A stretch of DNA of 18,897 bases from an uncultured Collinsella sp. (GTDB taxonomy: Bacteria > Actinomycetota > Coriobacteriia > Coriobacteriales > Coriobacteriaceae), in contig URGY01000011.1 of the NCBI GenBank assembly GCA_900547505.1, positions 1 to 18,897 on the forward strand. The letters run 5' to 3'. Shown here in pieces: positions 1 through 6,645 of the stretch (position 1 is the first letter of the stretch; each line of letters starts with the position of its first letter). Below the pieces are notes generated by a model. That model was not told the DNA's origin and did not search any database. It was given only the letters and a program-made list of their open reading frames with translations. The position numbers and the translations under genes are program-made.

Positions 1-8
1 AGAGACAG
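1..8. other. Residual Tn5/Nextera mosaic-end sequence at contig start
   Basis: The first eight bases, AGAGACAG, are identical to the last eight bases of the Tn5 mosaic end AGATGTGTATAAGAGACAG used in tagmentation libraries. Eight bases alone could be chance, but the other end of the contig carries the complete adapter, which makes carry-over likely. Genomic sequence then starts at about position 9. Confidence 0.65.
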
Positions 9-241
9 ATCGTCGTGACCCGCGTGCCAGCCGCGATCGTCGCGATGACTGGCGCAACTACGACGATACCCGCGAAGAGCGTCGCGGCGGCTATCGTGGT
101 GGTCGTGGCGGCAACCAGGCCGGCTCCCGTGGCGGCCGTGCCGGCGGTCGCGATAGCCGTGGCAGCTACGGCAACAGCCGTGGCGGCAAGCGCGGTGGCA
201 GCTCCCGTCGCCCCGGCGACGGCGGCGGCAAGCGCAAGTAA
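2..241 (+). CDS. C-terminal RGG-rich tail of a probable DEAD-box RNA helicase (5' truncated)
   Basis: An open frame enters from the left edge and stops at TAA 239-241. About 79 residues are visible, and the first two or three may be adapter-derived. The peptide is dominated by Arg, Gly, Asp and Ser, with RGG and RGR runs such as GGYRGGRGGN followed by SRGGRAGGRDSRGSYG, and ends in GGGKRK. Such disordered basic tails sit after the helicase core of many actinobacterial DEAD-box RNA helicases (DeaD/CsdA type), where they bind RNA non-specifically during ribosome assembly and mRNA remodelling. No helicase core motif lies inside the window, so the assignment rests on tail composition. Another RGG-tailed RNA-binding protein is possible. 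A strong terminator follows. Confidence 0.55.
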   Translation, partial: ETDRRDPRASRDRRDDWRNYDDTREERRGGYRGGRGGNQAGSRGGRAGGRDSRGSYGNSRGGKRGGSSRRPGDGGGKRK

Positions 242-273
242 GATGCGCATCGCGCGCTAGCGTGAGACAAGCT

Positions 274-306
274 AAGGGCCCGAGCAAACAACGCTCGGGC
301 CCTTTT
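274..306 (+). terminator. Rho-independent terminator of the helicase gene
   Basis: A perfect 12-bp stem, AAGGGCCCGAGC (274-285) with GCTCGGGCCCTT (293-304), closes a 7-nt loop and runs into TTTT. It lies 33 bp after the stop codon. Confidence 0.9.
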
Positions 307-412
307 GTTTGCCGTGTCCATCGCTAATTCAAACGTGATGTTCTCGGGAATGCATCTGGGGGATGCCGAGGACCTATTTTCTGCCATGCAGCAATGGGTC
401 CCATGGGGTGCG

Positions 413-649
413 CCGTGCATTTTTTGGAGTATTCTGCAGCTCTAGTTGGCTGCATACGATCCGGTATTGCCAACGGTGGACTTCAGATACCCCCTATGAG
501 CGTTTTGAGTTGGATTTCGCCGTTTTTCGAAGCAAAGGTACGTCATTCTCGCTATGTCGGAACCCTAAATGACGCAGCGCCCTACAGTTTTGCCCGCCCG
601 CGGCGGTGCTGGCGCGGTCACGTTGCAGAATACTCCGTTTTTTGCACGG
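413..649. repeat. 26-bp inverted repeat enclosing about 185 bp (possible MITE or repeat remnant)
   Basis: The left arm 413-438 begins CCGTGCA and ends GGAGTATTCTGCA. The right arm 624-649 is its reverse complement except for a few mismatches in the central A/T run (TTTTTT against AAAAAAC). The similarity stops sharply on both sides of the arms, as expected for terminal inverted repeats. No transposase is inside and no clear target duplication was seen. A long-range RNA pairing element is an alternative. Confidence 0.5.
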
Positions 650-688
650 GCCAGGATGGGGTACCTCAGGAGAACGCGGCGGTATCCC

Positions 689-724
689 GTAAATATATAC
701 AATCTGTACCGTAATTTATACAAA
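689..724. promoter_or_regulatory. Paired GTA-N-TAC boxes, candidate operator
   Basis: GTAAATATATACAA (689-702) and GTAATTTATACAAA (711-724) are near-identical AT-rich direct repeats whose starts are 22 bp apart, two helical turns. Each is itself close to palindromic (GTA with TAC). They lie about 140 bp before the EFR1 start codon in otherwise GC-rich DNA, which suits a dimeric repressor or activator bound on one face of the helix. No regulator gene is adjacent. Confidence 0.35.
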
Positions 725-764
725 ACGAAGAGGCAGACAGCGTAGGGTGGGTGCATTGGGGTGC

Positions 765-776
765 TTGGTGCACCAA
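765..776. promoter_or_regulatory. Perfect 12-bp palindrome TTGGTGCACCAA
   Basis: TTGGTG (765-770) is followed directly by CACCAA (771-776). It lies between the AT-rich boxes and the EFR1 start, a plausible place for an operator near the transcription start. The protein that would bind it cannot be told. Confidence 0.3.
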
Positions 777-859
777 AACGGGAATCCCATGCGCCGTATA
801 CTCTGTCTGAATGTGAAAACGGCTTGACGTGTTGCCTGGCGTAGGGAGAGGGTGCCTCG

Positions 860-1621
860 ATGAGCGTATTCGAAATTGTGTTTAGTCCGACGGGTGGAAC
901 GCGAAAGGTGTCTGGCCTTGTGGCCGGGGCGCTGGACAAGAATACCGCTACCGTCGATCTGACCGATAGCGGGCTAGATTTCAGCGCTGTCTCGATGACT
1001 GAGGACGACGTGGCCGTAATCTCTGTGCCGGCGTATGCCGGTAGAATCCCGGCTGTGGTGGCTGGCCGGTTGGGCATGGTGCGCGGCAACGGGGCTCGGA
1101 CTGTTTTGGTTTGTGTATACGGAAACCGCGCGTTTGAGGACACGCTCGTAGAGCTGGAGGACGTTGCGAAGCGCGCCGGATTTAGGGTGGTTGCAGCGGT
1201 TTCTGCTATTGCTGAGCATTCCGTTGCTCGTCAGTTTGCTGCTGGGCGACCGGATGCGCAGGATGCGGCGCAGCTCGCAGAGTTTGCGCAGCAAATTCAG
1301 CAAAAGCTGTTGGCTGAGGATGCATCTGAGCCCTCTGTTCCCGGTAATCGTCCTTATAAACAAGCTGGAGGTCATCGCATGGCACCCGAGGCAACAGAGG
1401 ATTGCGTCTCCTGCGGTGCATGTGCCGCGGCGTGCCCCGTTTGTGCTATCGACAAGGGTGACCCCAAGCGAGCAGCTGGCAAGGCGTGCATCTCCTGCAT
1501 GAGCTGCATCGCCGTATGTCCGCGAGGCGCTCGCAAGCTTGATCCCAACAAGCTATCTGCTGTTTCCCAGATGCTGAGCAAGGTTTGCGTCGTGCGGAAG
1601 GAATGCGAGCTCTTCATCTAG
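860..1621 (+). CDS. EFR1-family flavodoxin/ferredoxin fusion protein
   Basis: A 253-residue cytoplasmic electron carrier. The N-terminal half is flavodoxin-like: FSPTGGTRK (residues 8-16) is the phosphate-binding loop for FMN, and VPAYAGRIP (about 56-64) and VCVYGNRAFEDT (about 84-95) follow the flavodoxin pattern. The C-terminal third is a double [4Fe-4S] ferredoxin with C182/C185/C188/C192-Pro and C210/C213/C216/C220-Pro. This architecture defines the EFR1 group of ferredoxins common in gut anaerobes. It probably passes low-potential electrons between FeS and flavin partners, but the partners are unknown. The start fits GGGAGAGGG (844-852), 8 nt ahead. It stands alone, with its own upstream control region and a REP-like hairpin after it. 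Confidence 0.88.
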   Translation: MSVFEIVFSPTGGTRKVSGLVAGALDKNTATVDLTDSGLDFSAVSMTEDDVAVISVPAYAGRIPAVVAGRLGMVRGNGARTVLVCVYGNRAFEDTLVELEDVAKRAGFRVVAAVSAIAEHSVARQFAAGRPDAQDAAQLAEFAQQIQQKLLAEDASEPSVPGNRPYKQAGGHRMAPEATEDCVSCGACAAACPVCAIDKGDPKRAAGKACISCMSCIAVCPRGARKLDPNKLSAVSQMLSKVCVVRKECELFI

Positions 1622-1654
1622 CGCATACGAAATTGCTGCAAGGAGTGCTCCTGG

Positions 1655-1690
1655 GTGCCGGCGGGAAAGGAACGTCCCTAAGTGCCGCCT
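1655..1690. repeat. REP-like hairpin, partial copy of the repeat at 13157-13214
   Basis: GGAACGTCCCTAAGTGCCG (1669-1687) matches GGAACGTCCCTAAATGCCG at 13195-13213 with one mismatch. Here it sits in a short imperfect hairpin (GGCGG with CCGCC, and GGGA with TCCC inside). Both copies are intergenic, suggesting a dispersed repeat of this genome. Confidence 0.5.
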
Positions 1691-1726
1691 AAATACCGTT
1701 TATCGAAGAAAAAATACCGTTCATCG
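1691..1726. promoter_or_regulatory. Two direct repeats AAATACCGTTYATCG, candidate activator or repressor site
   Basis: AAATACCGTTTATCG (1691-1705) and AAATACCGTTCATCG (1712-1726) differ at one of 15 bases, with starts 21 bp apart (two turns). They lie 33-68 bp before a good -10 hexamer TACAAT (1759-1764), as expected for an activator. The operon therefore probably has initiation control in addition to antitermination. No clear -35 was seen, which fits an activated promoter. Confidence 0.5.
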
Positions 1727-1785
1727 GTCATAATGACTATTCTGGCTTTGGGCTTGTCTACAATAGCTCCCGTAAAAAGAAATGC

Positions 1786-1821
1786 GGAAGGTTACCGAGT
1801 CCCTCGGACGTGGGCCTAACC
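1786..1821 (+). promoter_or_regulatory. RAT (ribonucleic antiterminator) element for a BglG/LicT-family protein
   Basis: The 5' strand GGAAGGTTACCG (1786-1797) agrees with the familiar RAT pattern GGATTGTTACTG at 9 of 12 positions. The 3' strand GTGGGCCTAACC (1810-1821) agrees with GCAGGCAAAACC at 8 of 12. The element folds as GGTTA/TAACC outside and CCGAG/CTCGG inside around a TCC loop. Its 3' strand overlaps the first arm of the terminator that follows, so the two folds are mutually exclusive. The antiterminator protein is encoded two genes on, at 2421-3287. Confidence 0.75.
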
Positions 1822-1876
1822 AAAGTCTTTGGACGGGTGTGTCTCTATGGATGCATTCGGTTGATTTTGGTTAGGC
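1814..1876 (+). terminator. Conditional leader terminator of the PTS operon
   Basis: GCCTAACCAAA (1814-1824) is exactly complementary to TTTGGTTAGGC (1866-1876), an 11-bp stem. Forming it uses 1814-1821, which the RAT needs. The loop is long (41 nt) and the tail TATATTTATG is only moderately U-rich, so termination may be leaky. It ends about 25 nt before the IIA start. Confidence 0.7.
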
Positions 1877-1901
1877 TATATTTATGAAGGGACATGCCAC
1901 C

Positions 1902-2414
1902 ATGGGTTTCTTTTCTCGCCTTATGGGTGGCTCGGACAAGCAGGCGACTGCGACTTCCGAGTTCGAGATTCTCGCCCCTGTTTCCGGCGAGCTTGTTAAT
2001 CTAGAAAATACCAATGACCCCGCTTTTAGCAGTCGTGCAGTGGGCGATGGCGTTGCCGTGGTTCCCCAAGAGGGAACGGTGTGCGCTCCTGTTTCCGGTA
2101 CCGTTGCGGCGCTGTTTCCGACTGAGCACGCGCTGGGCATCATGTCCGACGACAGCTCTGCTCAGGTGATGCTGCACATCGGAATCGACACTGTTAAGCT
2201 TGAGGGCAAGGGCTTCCATGCGCTTGTTGCCCAGGGTGACCATGTCGACGCGGGCCAGCCCCTCGTCGAGGTCGATTTCGACGCGGTTCGCGCTGCCGGC
2301 TTCGATCCCACGGTCTTCGTTATCGTGTGCGAGCGTTCGGAGAACTCGACTCTTCGTGAGCATGCTTCCGGCCCTGTTGCTGTTAAAGAGCCTGTCGTCT
2401 GGCTTTCCGAGTAA
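1902..2414 (+). CDS. PTS IIA component, glucose (Crr) family
   Basis: A 170-residue cytoplasmic phosphocarrier that takes phosphate from HPr and passes it to the IIB domain of the IICB protein two genes downstream. EIIA-Glc signatures run through it: APVSGELVNL (25-34), the second APVSG (62-66), PTEHALGI with H76 (73-80) and LHIGIDTVKLEGKGF with H92 (91-105). By homology H92 is phosphorylated and H76 is the neighbouring active-site histidine. I chose ATG 1902 because AAGGGA (1887-1892) is 9 nt ahead and the protein then begins as usual for the family. ATG 1884 is in frame but lies on the terminator tail. First gene of the alpha-glucoside operon, directly behind the RAT switch. Confidence 0.9.
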   Translation: MGFFSRLMGGSDKQATATSEFEILAPVSGELVNLENTNDPAFSSRAVGDGVAVVPQEGTVCAPVSGTVAALFPTEHALGIMSDDSSAQVMLHIGIDTVKLEGKGFHALVAQGDHVDAGQPLVEVDFDAVRAAGFDPTVFVIVCERSENSTLREHASGPVAVKEPVVWLSE

Positions 2415-2420
2415 ATTCTT

Positions 2421-3287
2421 ATGGTGGGTACCGTGGTTATCAAGCGAGTTTTTAACAACAACGTCGCAATGGTCACTTCGGACGATGGCTCCGAGCTCAT
2501 CGTCATCGGTCGAGGCCTCTGCTTTGGCCGTCATGCCGGCGATGCCATCGACGAGGCGTCGATCGAAAAGACCTACGCGTTGCAGGAGGGAACTTCTCAG
2601 GATTCGCGTACGATTGACCGCTTGGCACATCTTTTGGAGTCCATCCCCACCGTCAACCTCGTGATTTCCGAGGACATCGTTCAGATGCTTCGTCGAGAGC
2701 TCAATGTCGATATCAATGACAAGATCCTCATCGCTCTCGCAGACCATATCAGCCTCGCCCTCGATCGCGAGCGCAAAGGCGTTCCCTGCGAGAACCCGCT
2801 GCTGCTCGAGATCCAGCAGTTCTATCGCAAGGAGTACGCGCTTGCGGGCCGTGCCCTTCAGATTATCAAGGACTATCTGGGCATTGAGATGAGCGAGGAG
2901 GAGCAGGGTTTCATTACCTTGCATATCGTCAACGCCACCATGCCGCAGCGCTCTGACCGTCTGATTGTTTCGGTCCAGCTTGTTCGCGACGTGCTTGCGA
3001 TTGTTTCCGAGCGCTATGCTACGACCCTCGATGACACCTCGCTGCCTTACGAACGCTTCGTTCGTCACCTGCAGTTTTTCGCACAGCGAGCGCTCGATCC
3101 TACGGCCGGGCAAATCAACGGAGACGCGCTGTTCCGAATCGATGAAACGGCGTATCCGTGCGCATTCTCGTGCGCGGACGCCATAGCCGCCCACTTGTCG
3201 TCTACCTTTAACGTTGTCGTTACTGATGCTGAGAAGAGTTATCTCGCATATCACATTGTTAACCTGCTTGGAGAACCTGGTCTCTAG
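2421..3287 (+). CDS. BglG/LicT-family transcriptional antiterminator (CAT-PRD1-PRD2)
   Basis: A 288-residue RNA-binding antiterminator. The N-terminal CAT domain (about 1-56) aligns with LicT: IKRVFNNNVAMV, then IVIGRGLCFGRHAGDAIDE. Two PTS regulation domains follow, each with both conserved histidines: H109 (LADHI) and H168 (LHIVN) in PRD1, H216 (FVRHLQFF) and H278 (YHIVN) in PRD2. In the family, HPr or the cognate EII phosphorylates these to tie activity to sugar supply and carbon status. The expected target is the RAT at 1786-1821, giving autoregulation. The ribosome-binding site at ATG 2421 is weak. GTG 2433 would place the first residue exactly at the LicT start and is a serious alternative. 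Confidence 0.9.
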   Translation: MVGTVVIKRVFNNNVAMVTSDDGSELIVIGRGLCFGRHAGDAIDEASIEKTYALQEGTSQDSRTIDRLAHLLESIPTVNLVISEDIVQMLRRELNVDINDKILIALADHISLALDRERKGVPCENPLLLEIQQFYRKEYALAGRALQIIKDYLGIEMSEEEQGFITLHIVNATMPQRSDRLIVSVQLVRDVLAIVSERYATTLDDTSLPYERFVRHLQFFAQRALDPTAGQINGDALFRIDETAYPCAFSCADAIAAHLSSTFNVVVTDAEKSYLAYHIVNLLGEPGL

Positions 3288-3294
3288 GCATAAC

Positions 3295-3347
3295 GTGCCC
3301 ACACATCGATTGATATAAGGCAGGGCTTACGGTCTTGCCCAGGGCAC
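3295..3347 (+). other. Structured spacer between antiterminator and IICB genes
   Basis: GTGCCC (3295-3300) pairs with GGGCAC (3342-3347), and GGGC (3323-3326) pairs with GCCC (3337-3340) inside. It does not match a RAT and has no U-tract, so it is not an obvious terminator. It could set mRNA stability or the expression ratio of the flanking genes, or be incidental. Confidence 0.3.
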
Positions 3348-3386
3348 ATCTGTCTTAATTTGCGGAAAAGGAAGGGGAGTACCGCT

Positions 3387-5003
3387 ATGACCGCAAAAAA
3401 GAAGTTCAATTTCAAAGCGCCGTTGGAGGTGTTCGCGAAGTCAATCGTCCAGCCGATGATGTATCTCTCGGTTGCCGGCATCCTGCTCATCGTGGGCATC
3501 ATTCTGACCAACAAGACCATCTGCGCTTTGGTCCCCGTACTGGGCTCCGGTCCGTTCCAGCTTGTGGGCACCGTTGTCTATCAGTCGCTGATGTTTATCA
3601 TCAACAACCTCTCGATTCTGTTCTGCGTGGGCATCGCCGGCGCCATGGCAAAGAAGAACAAGGGCCATGCTTCGCTGATCGCCCTGATGTCGTTCTTCCT
3701 GTTCCTGCAGGCTAACAACATCGTACTCAACGCCACCGGCTCTCTTGCCGATGCGAGCGGCATGCTCGGTCTTACCGGAACCGGCCAGGCCACCGTTATG
3801 GGCATCCAGGTGCTCGATACCGGCGTGTTTGGCGGCATCATCCTTGGTTGCATCACCGGTGCCGTGTTCAACAAGTACTCGAACAAGCAGTTCCCCATTG
3901 CCCTTTCGATGTTCTCGGGCGTTCGCTTCCCGTTCCTGATCATGATCATCATTTCCTGGATCATGGGCGCTGGCTTCTGCATCGTTTGGCCTCCGGTTCA
4001 GGGTGCCATCTCCTCCGTTGCCGGCATCATTAAGGAGTCGGGCAACATCGGTCTGTTTATCTACGGCATGCTCAACAAGCTGCTCGTTCCCACCGGTCTG
4101 CACCACCTCATCTACACCCCGTTCCAGTTCTCCGATGTGGGCGGCACCCTTACGCTGGGTGATCAGGTTATCGCCGGCGCTTATCCCATCCGTGTTGCCG
4201 AGATGGCAATGACGGGCCAGCCCTTCTCCGATAGCACCTACTTCAACAGCTACACCTTCAACAACTTGTGGCCCTACATCGGTATCGGTCTCGCCTTTAT
4301 CTTCACCGCTTACAAGGGGAACAAGGATAAGACCAAGGCCGTTATCATCCCGCTGATCATCACCGCCGTGCTCTCCTGTGTCACCGAGCCCATGGACTTC
4401 CTCTTTGTCTTTGCCGCTCCCGTGCTCTTTGTTGTTCACTCGGTTCTTTCCGGCATCTTCCTGGTCCTGCTCAAGGTCCTCTCCGTGCCCGCTTCGACTG
4501 CAGGCGGCATTATCAACATCGTGGTCTCCAACCTGGTCCTTGGTGTCGATAAGACCAACTGGCCGGTTATGCTGGTGCTTGGAGTCGTCAACGCCGCTCT
4601 GTACTTCTTCCTCTTTACCTTCCTCATCAAGAAGCTCAACCTCCACACGCCTGGTCGCGAGGAGGAGTCCGAGCTCGCCGAGTCCGTTGCCGAGGGCGAG
4701 GCCGCCGCGTCTGTCGCGGTGAAGCAGGGCGCTGTTGCCGCGGCTCCCGCAGGGGGCGTCGATGCGGGCATTGCCGACCTGGTCGCAGGTCTTGGCGGCA
4801 AGGACAACATCGAGGAGCTCGAGAACTGCTTTACGCGTCTCCGCGTGAACGTTAAGAACCCGGACCTCATCGATGAGAGCCTCATCAACCACGTGCCCAA
4901 CAGCGGCATCAACCGCAACGGCAACAATATCCAGATCATCTTTGGCATGAAGGTCGCCGAGATGCGCGACAAGGTCGAAAACGCAATTGAGAAGGAGCAG
5001 TAA
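3387..5003 (+). CDS. PTS IICB component, alpha-glucoside (maltose-type) permease
   Basis: A 538-residue membrane permease that imports and phosphorylates its sugar. The hydrophobic IIC part (about 15-410) has about ten membrane stretches and family motifs such as GLHHLIYTPFQF and TEPMDFLF. An Ala/Val/Glu-rich linker (about 415-455) leads to a IIB domain with phosphocysteine C481 in ENCFTRLRV. C-B order, with IIA as a separate protein, is that of MalP/GlvC-type alpha-glucoside permeases. The GH4 enzyme 3 nt downstream, with an alpha-specific motif, supports that substrate class. ATG 3387 follows AAGGGGAG (3372-3379) by 7 nt; an in-frame start at 3360 lacks this. The exact sugar (maltose, trehalose, sucrose isomers) cannot be read from sequence. 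Confidence 0.88.
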   Translation: MTAKKKFNFKAPLEVFAKSIVQPMMYLSVAGILLIVGIILTNKTICALVPVLGSGPFQLVGTVVYQSLMFIINNLSILFCVGIAGAMAKKNKGHASLIALMSFFLFLQANNIVLNATGSLADASGMLGLTGTGQATVMGIQVLDTGVFGGIILGCITGAVFNKYSNKQFPIALSMFSGVRFPFLIMIIISWIMGAGFCIVWPPVQGAISSVAGIIKESGNIGLFIYGMLNKLLVPTGLHHLIYTPFQFSDVGGTLTLGDQVIAGAYPIRVAEMAMTGQPFSDSTYFNSYTFNNLWPYIGIGLAFIFTAYKGNKDKTKAVIIPLIITAVLSCVTEPMDFLFVFAAPVLFVVHSVLSGIFLVLLKVLSVPASTAGGIINIVVSNLVLGVDKTNWPVMLVLGVVNAALYFFLFTFLIKKLNLHTPGREEESELAESVAEGEAAASVAVKQGAVAAAPAGGVDAGIADLVAGLGGKDNIEELENCFTRLRVNVKNPDLIDESLINHVPNSGINRNGNNIQIIFGMKVAEMRDKVENAIEKEQ

Positions 5004-5006
5004 ACA

Positions 5007-6389
5007 ATGATCATTACTCTGTGTGGTGGCGGATCCACCTTTACCCCCGGCATCGTCAAGTCCATCGCCCTGCGCAAGGACGAGCTCGACGTTGACGAGA
5101 TTCGTCTGTACGACATCAACGAGGAGCGCCAGCGCAAGATCGGCGTGCTCGTGGACTGGATTTTGCACGAGGACCTCGGCCTGGACATCAAGCTCACGGT
5201 GACCACCGACAAAAAGACGGCTTTTACCGACGCCAGCTTCGTGTTTGCCCAGATGCGCGTGGGCGGCTACGCCATGCGCGAGCAGGACGAGAAGATTCCG
5301 CTGCGTCACGGCTGCGTGGGTCAGGAGACCTGCGGTTGCGGCGGCCTTGCCTATGGCATGCGCACTATCTTCCCCATGGTCGAGCTGATCGATGACGTTG
5401 AGAAGTACGCCAAGAAGGACTACTGGATTCTCAACTACTCCAACCCTGCCGCCATCGTCTCCGAGGGCTGCCGCGTGCTGCGTCCCAACGCTCGCATCAT
5501 CAACATCTGCGACATGCCGATCGCAATCATCGACGTGGTTTGCGCCGCGCTCGATATCGACAAGAAGGATGTCGAGTACGATTACTTTGGCCTCAACCAC
5601 TTTGGTTGGTTCACCTCGATTCGCCACAAGGGCGAGGAGGTGCTCCCGCAGCTGCGCGAGTACATCAAGGAGCACGAGATTCTGCTGCCCGATTCCTATC
5701 TCAAGGGCATGGGCTCGCTCATGGCAAAGAAGCCCGAGGAGGCCACCGACGAGCATCCCGAGCAGAACCGCCACACCAAGGGCAGCTGGTACTACGTCTG
5801 GAAGGGCGAGTACGAGATCATGGAGTGCTTCCCGGAGTACCTGCCCAACACGTATCTGAACTACTACCTGCAGCAGAAGGAGTTCGTCGAGCATTCCAAC
5901 CCCGAGCGCACCCGTGCTAACGAGGTTGAGGAGACGCGCGAGAAGAACCTCTTCGACGGCATCGACCACTACGAGAAGACGGGCGAGATCGACGAGAGCA
6001 CGTTCTATGCGGGCAGCCACGGCGACTGGATTGCCGATCTGGCCATCGCTCTGAAGAACGATACCAAGCAGCGCTTCCTGGTCATTTGCGAGAACAAGGG
6101 CGCTATCCCCAACATGCCCTACGACGCCATGGTCGAGCTGCCTGCCTACATTGGTAAGAACGGCCCCGAGGTCATCAGCCGCGACAACATTCCTCTGTTC
6201 CAGCAGGGCCTCATGATGCAGCAGCTGAACTCCGAGAAGCTCGTGGTCGAGGCTACGATCGAGGGTTCGTACGAGAAGGCGCTCAAGGCCTTTACGCTGA
6301 ACAAGACCGTGCCGTCGATGAAGGTCGCCAAGGAGGTTCTCGACGACATGATCGAGGCCAACAAGGGCTACTGGCCCGAGCTTAAGTAA
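5007..6389 (+). CDS. 6-phospho-alpha-glucosidase, glycoside hydrolase family 4
   Basis: A 460-residue cytoplasmic enzyme that cleaves phosphorylated alpha-glucosides such as maltose 6'-phosphate to glucose 6-phosphate and glucose. GH4 enzymes use NAD and a divalent metal in a redox-assisted mechanism. The NAD loop is CGGGSTFTPG (6-15). CDMP (168-171) is the form typical of alpha-specific members, whereas beta-specific members have CNVP. GLNHFGW (195-201) supplies H198, which with C168 should hold the metal. GlvA and MalH are about 440 residues. AAGGAG (4992-4997) lies 9 nt ahead of the start. Last gene of the operon and the best guide to its substrate. Equivalent to glvA/malH, but orthology was not tested. 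Confidence 0.92.
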   Translation: MIITLCGGGSTFTPGIVKSIALRKDELDVDEIRLYDINEERQRKIGVLVDWILHEDLGLDIKLTVTTDKKTAFTDASFVFAQMRVGGYAMREQDEKIPLRHGCVGQETCGCGGLAYGMRTIFPMVELIDDVEKYAKKDYWILNYSNPAAIVSEGCRVLRPNARIINICDMPIAIIDVVCAALDIDKKDVEYDYFGLNHFGWFTSIRHKGEEVLPQLREYIKEHEILLPDSYLKGMGSLMAKKPEEATDEHPEQNRHTKGSWYYVWKGEYEIMECFPEYLPNTYLNYYLQQKEFVEHSNPERTRANEVEETREKNLFDGIDHYEKTGEIDESTFYAGSHGDWIADLAIALKNDTKQRFLVICENKGAIPNMPYDAMVELPAYIGKNGPEVISRDNIPLFQQGLMMQQLNSEKLVVEATIEGSYEKALKAFTLNKTVPSMKVAKEVLDDMIEANKGYWPELK

Positions 6390-6421
6390 AAGCAACAGGG
6401 TCGCTGGCCGCATACCTAGAG

Positions 6422-6459
6422 CAATGCCCCGTCCACGTGATTGCGTGGACGGGGCATTG
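6422..6459 (+). terminator. Terminator hairpin of the alpha-glucoside operon
   Basis: A perfect 16-bp stem, CAATGCCCCGTCCACG (6422-6437) with CGTGGACGGGGCATTG (6444-6459), around a 6-nt loop. The following TCATTTGG is a poor U-tract, but stem strength and the place 32 bp after the stop support termination or a 3'-end barrier. Confidence 0.75.
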
Positions 6460-6513
6460 TCATTTGGTAACGCGTTTTATCAAATATGGCATTTATCTGC
6501 GGTAATGTTCTAT

Positions 6514-6624
6514 TTCACCGCTGAGGGTGACATTTTATACCGCCTGCCGAACCGTATGGAGACCTCACAACTTTTTAGGTCAGTGTTGTGCGTGTAGCAA
6601 TTTCGCCCGGTCTCGCCTCCGGGC
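6514..6624 (+). promoter_or_regulatory. Hydrogenase operon control region with three small dyads
   Basis: TCACC (6515-6519) and GGTGA (6526-6530) form an inverted repeat. CACAAC (6566-6571) and GTTGTG (6585-6590) form another. GCCCGG (6605-6610) with CCGGGC (6619-6624) makes a hairpin ending 9 nt before the ribosome-binding site. No Rex, FNR or CRP consensus was found. These are weak candidates for operator and leader structures, and no exact promoter is claimed. Confidence 0.3.
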
Positions 6625-6645
6625 TGCCATGTGAGAGGGGATCTT

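Larger units (their letters stand above)
307..859. other. Gene-free region before the EFR1 gene
   Basis: About 550 bp without a convincing gene. The open frames here lack ribosome-binding sites, family resemblance and the codon bias of the neighbours. It holds a 26-bp inverted repeat (413-438 and 624-649), two AT-rich direct boxes (689-702 and 711-724) and a perfect palindrome (765-776), each listed separately. Confidence 0.6.

Noticed and set aside
394..714. A 106-codon plus-strand frame in the gene-free region
   Set aside because: It runs through both arms of the inverted repeat, has no ribosome-binding site and no family resemblance.
565..1143. A 192-codon minus-strand frame before and into the EFR1 gene
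   Set aside because: More than half is antisense to EFR1 and the rest crosses the putative control elements.
2001..3302. A 433-codon minus-strand frame across the IIA and antiterminator genes
   Set aside because: Overlaps two genes with complete family motifs and has no supporting start.
3295..3347. A second RAT element before the IICB gene
   Set aside because: The hairpin lacks the GGxxxGTTAC and GGCxxAACC pattern and there is no overlapping terminator.
3441..6413. A 990-codon open frame on the minus strand
   Set aside because: It lies antisense to the PTS IICB and GH4 genes, whose family motifs are certain. It is a by-product of high-GC codon bias, with low-complexity Leu/Val/His/Asp composition and no ribosome-binding site.
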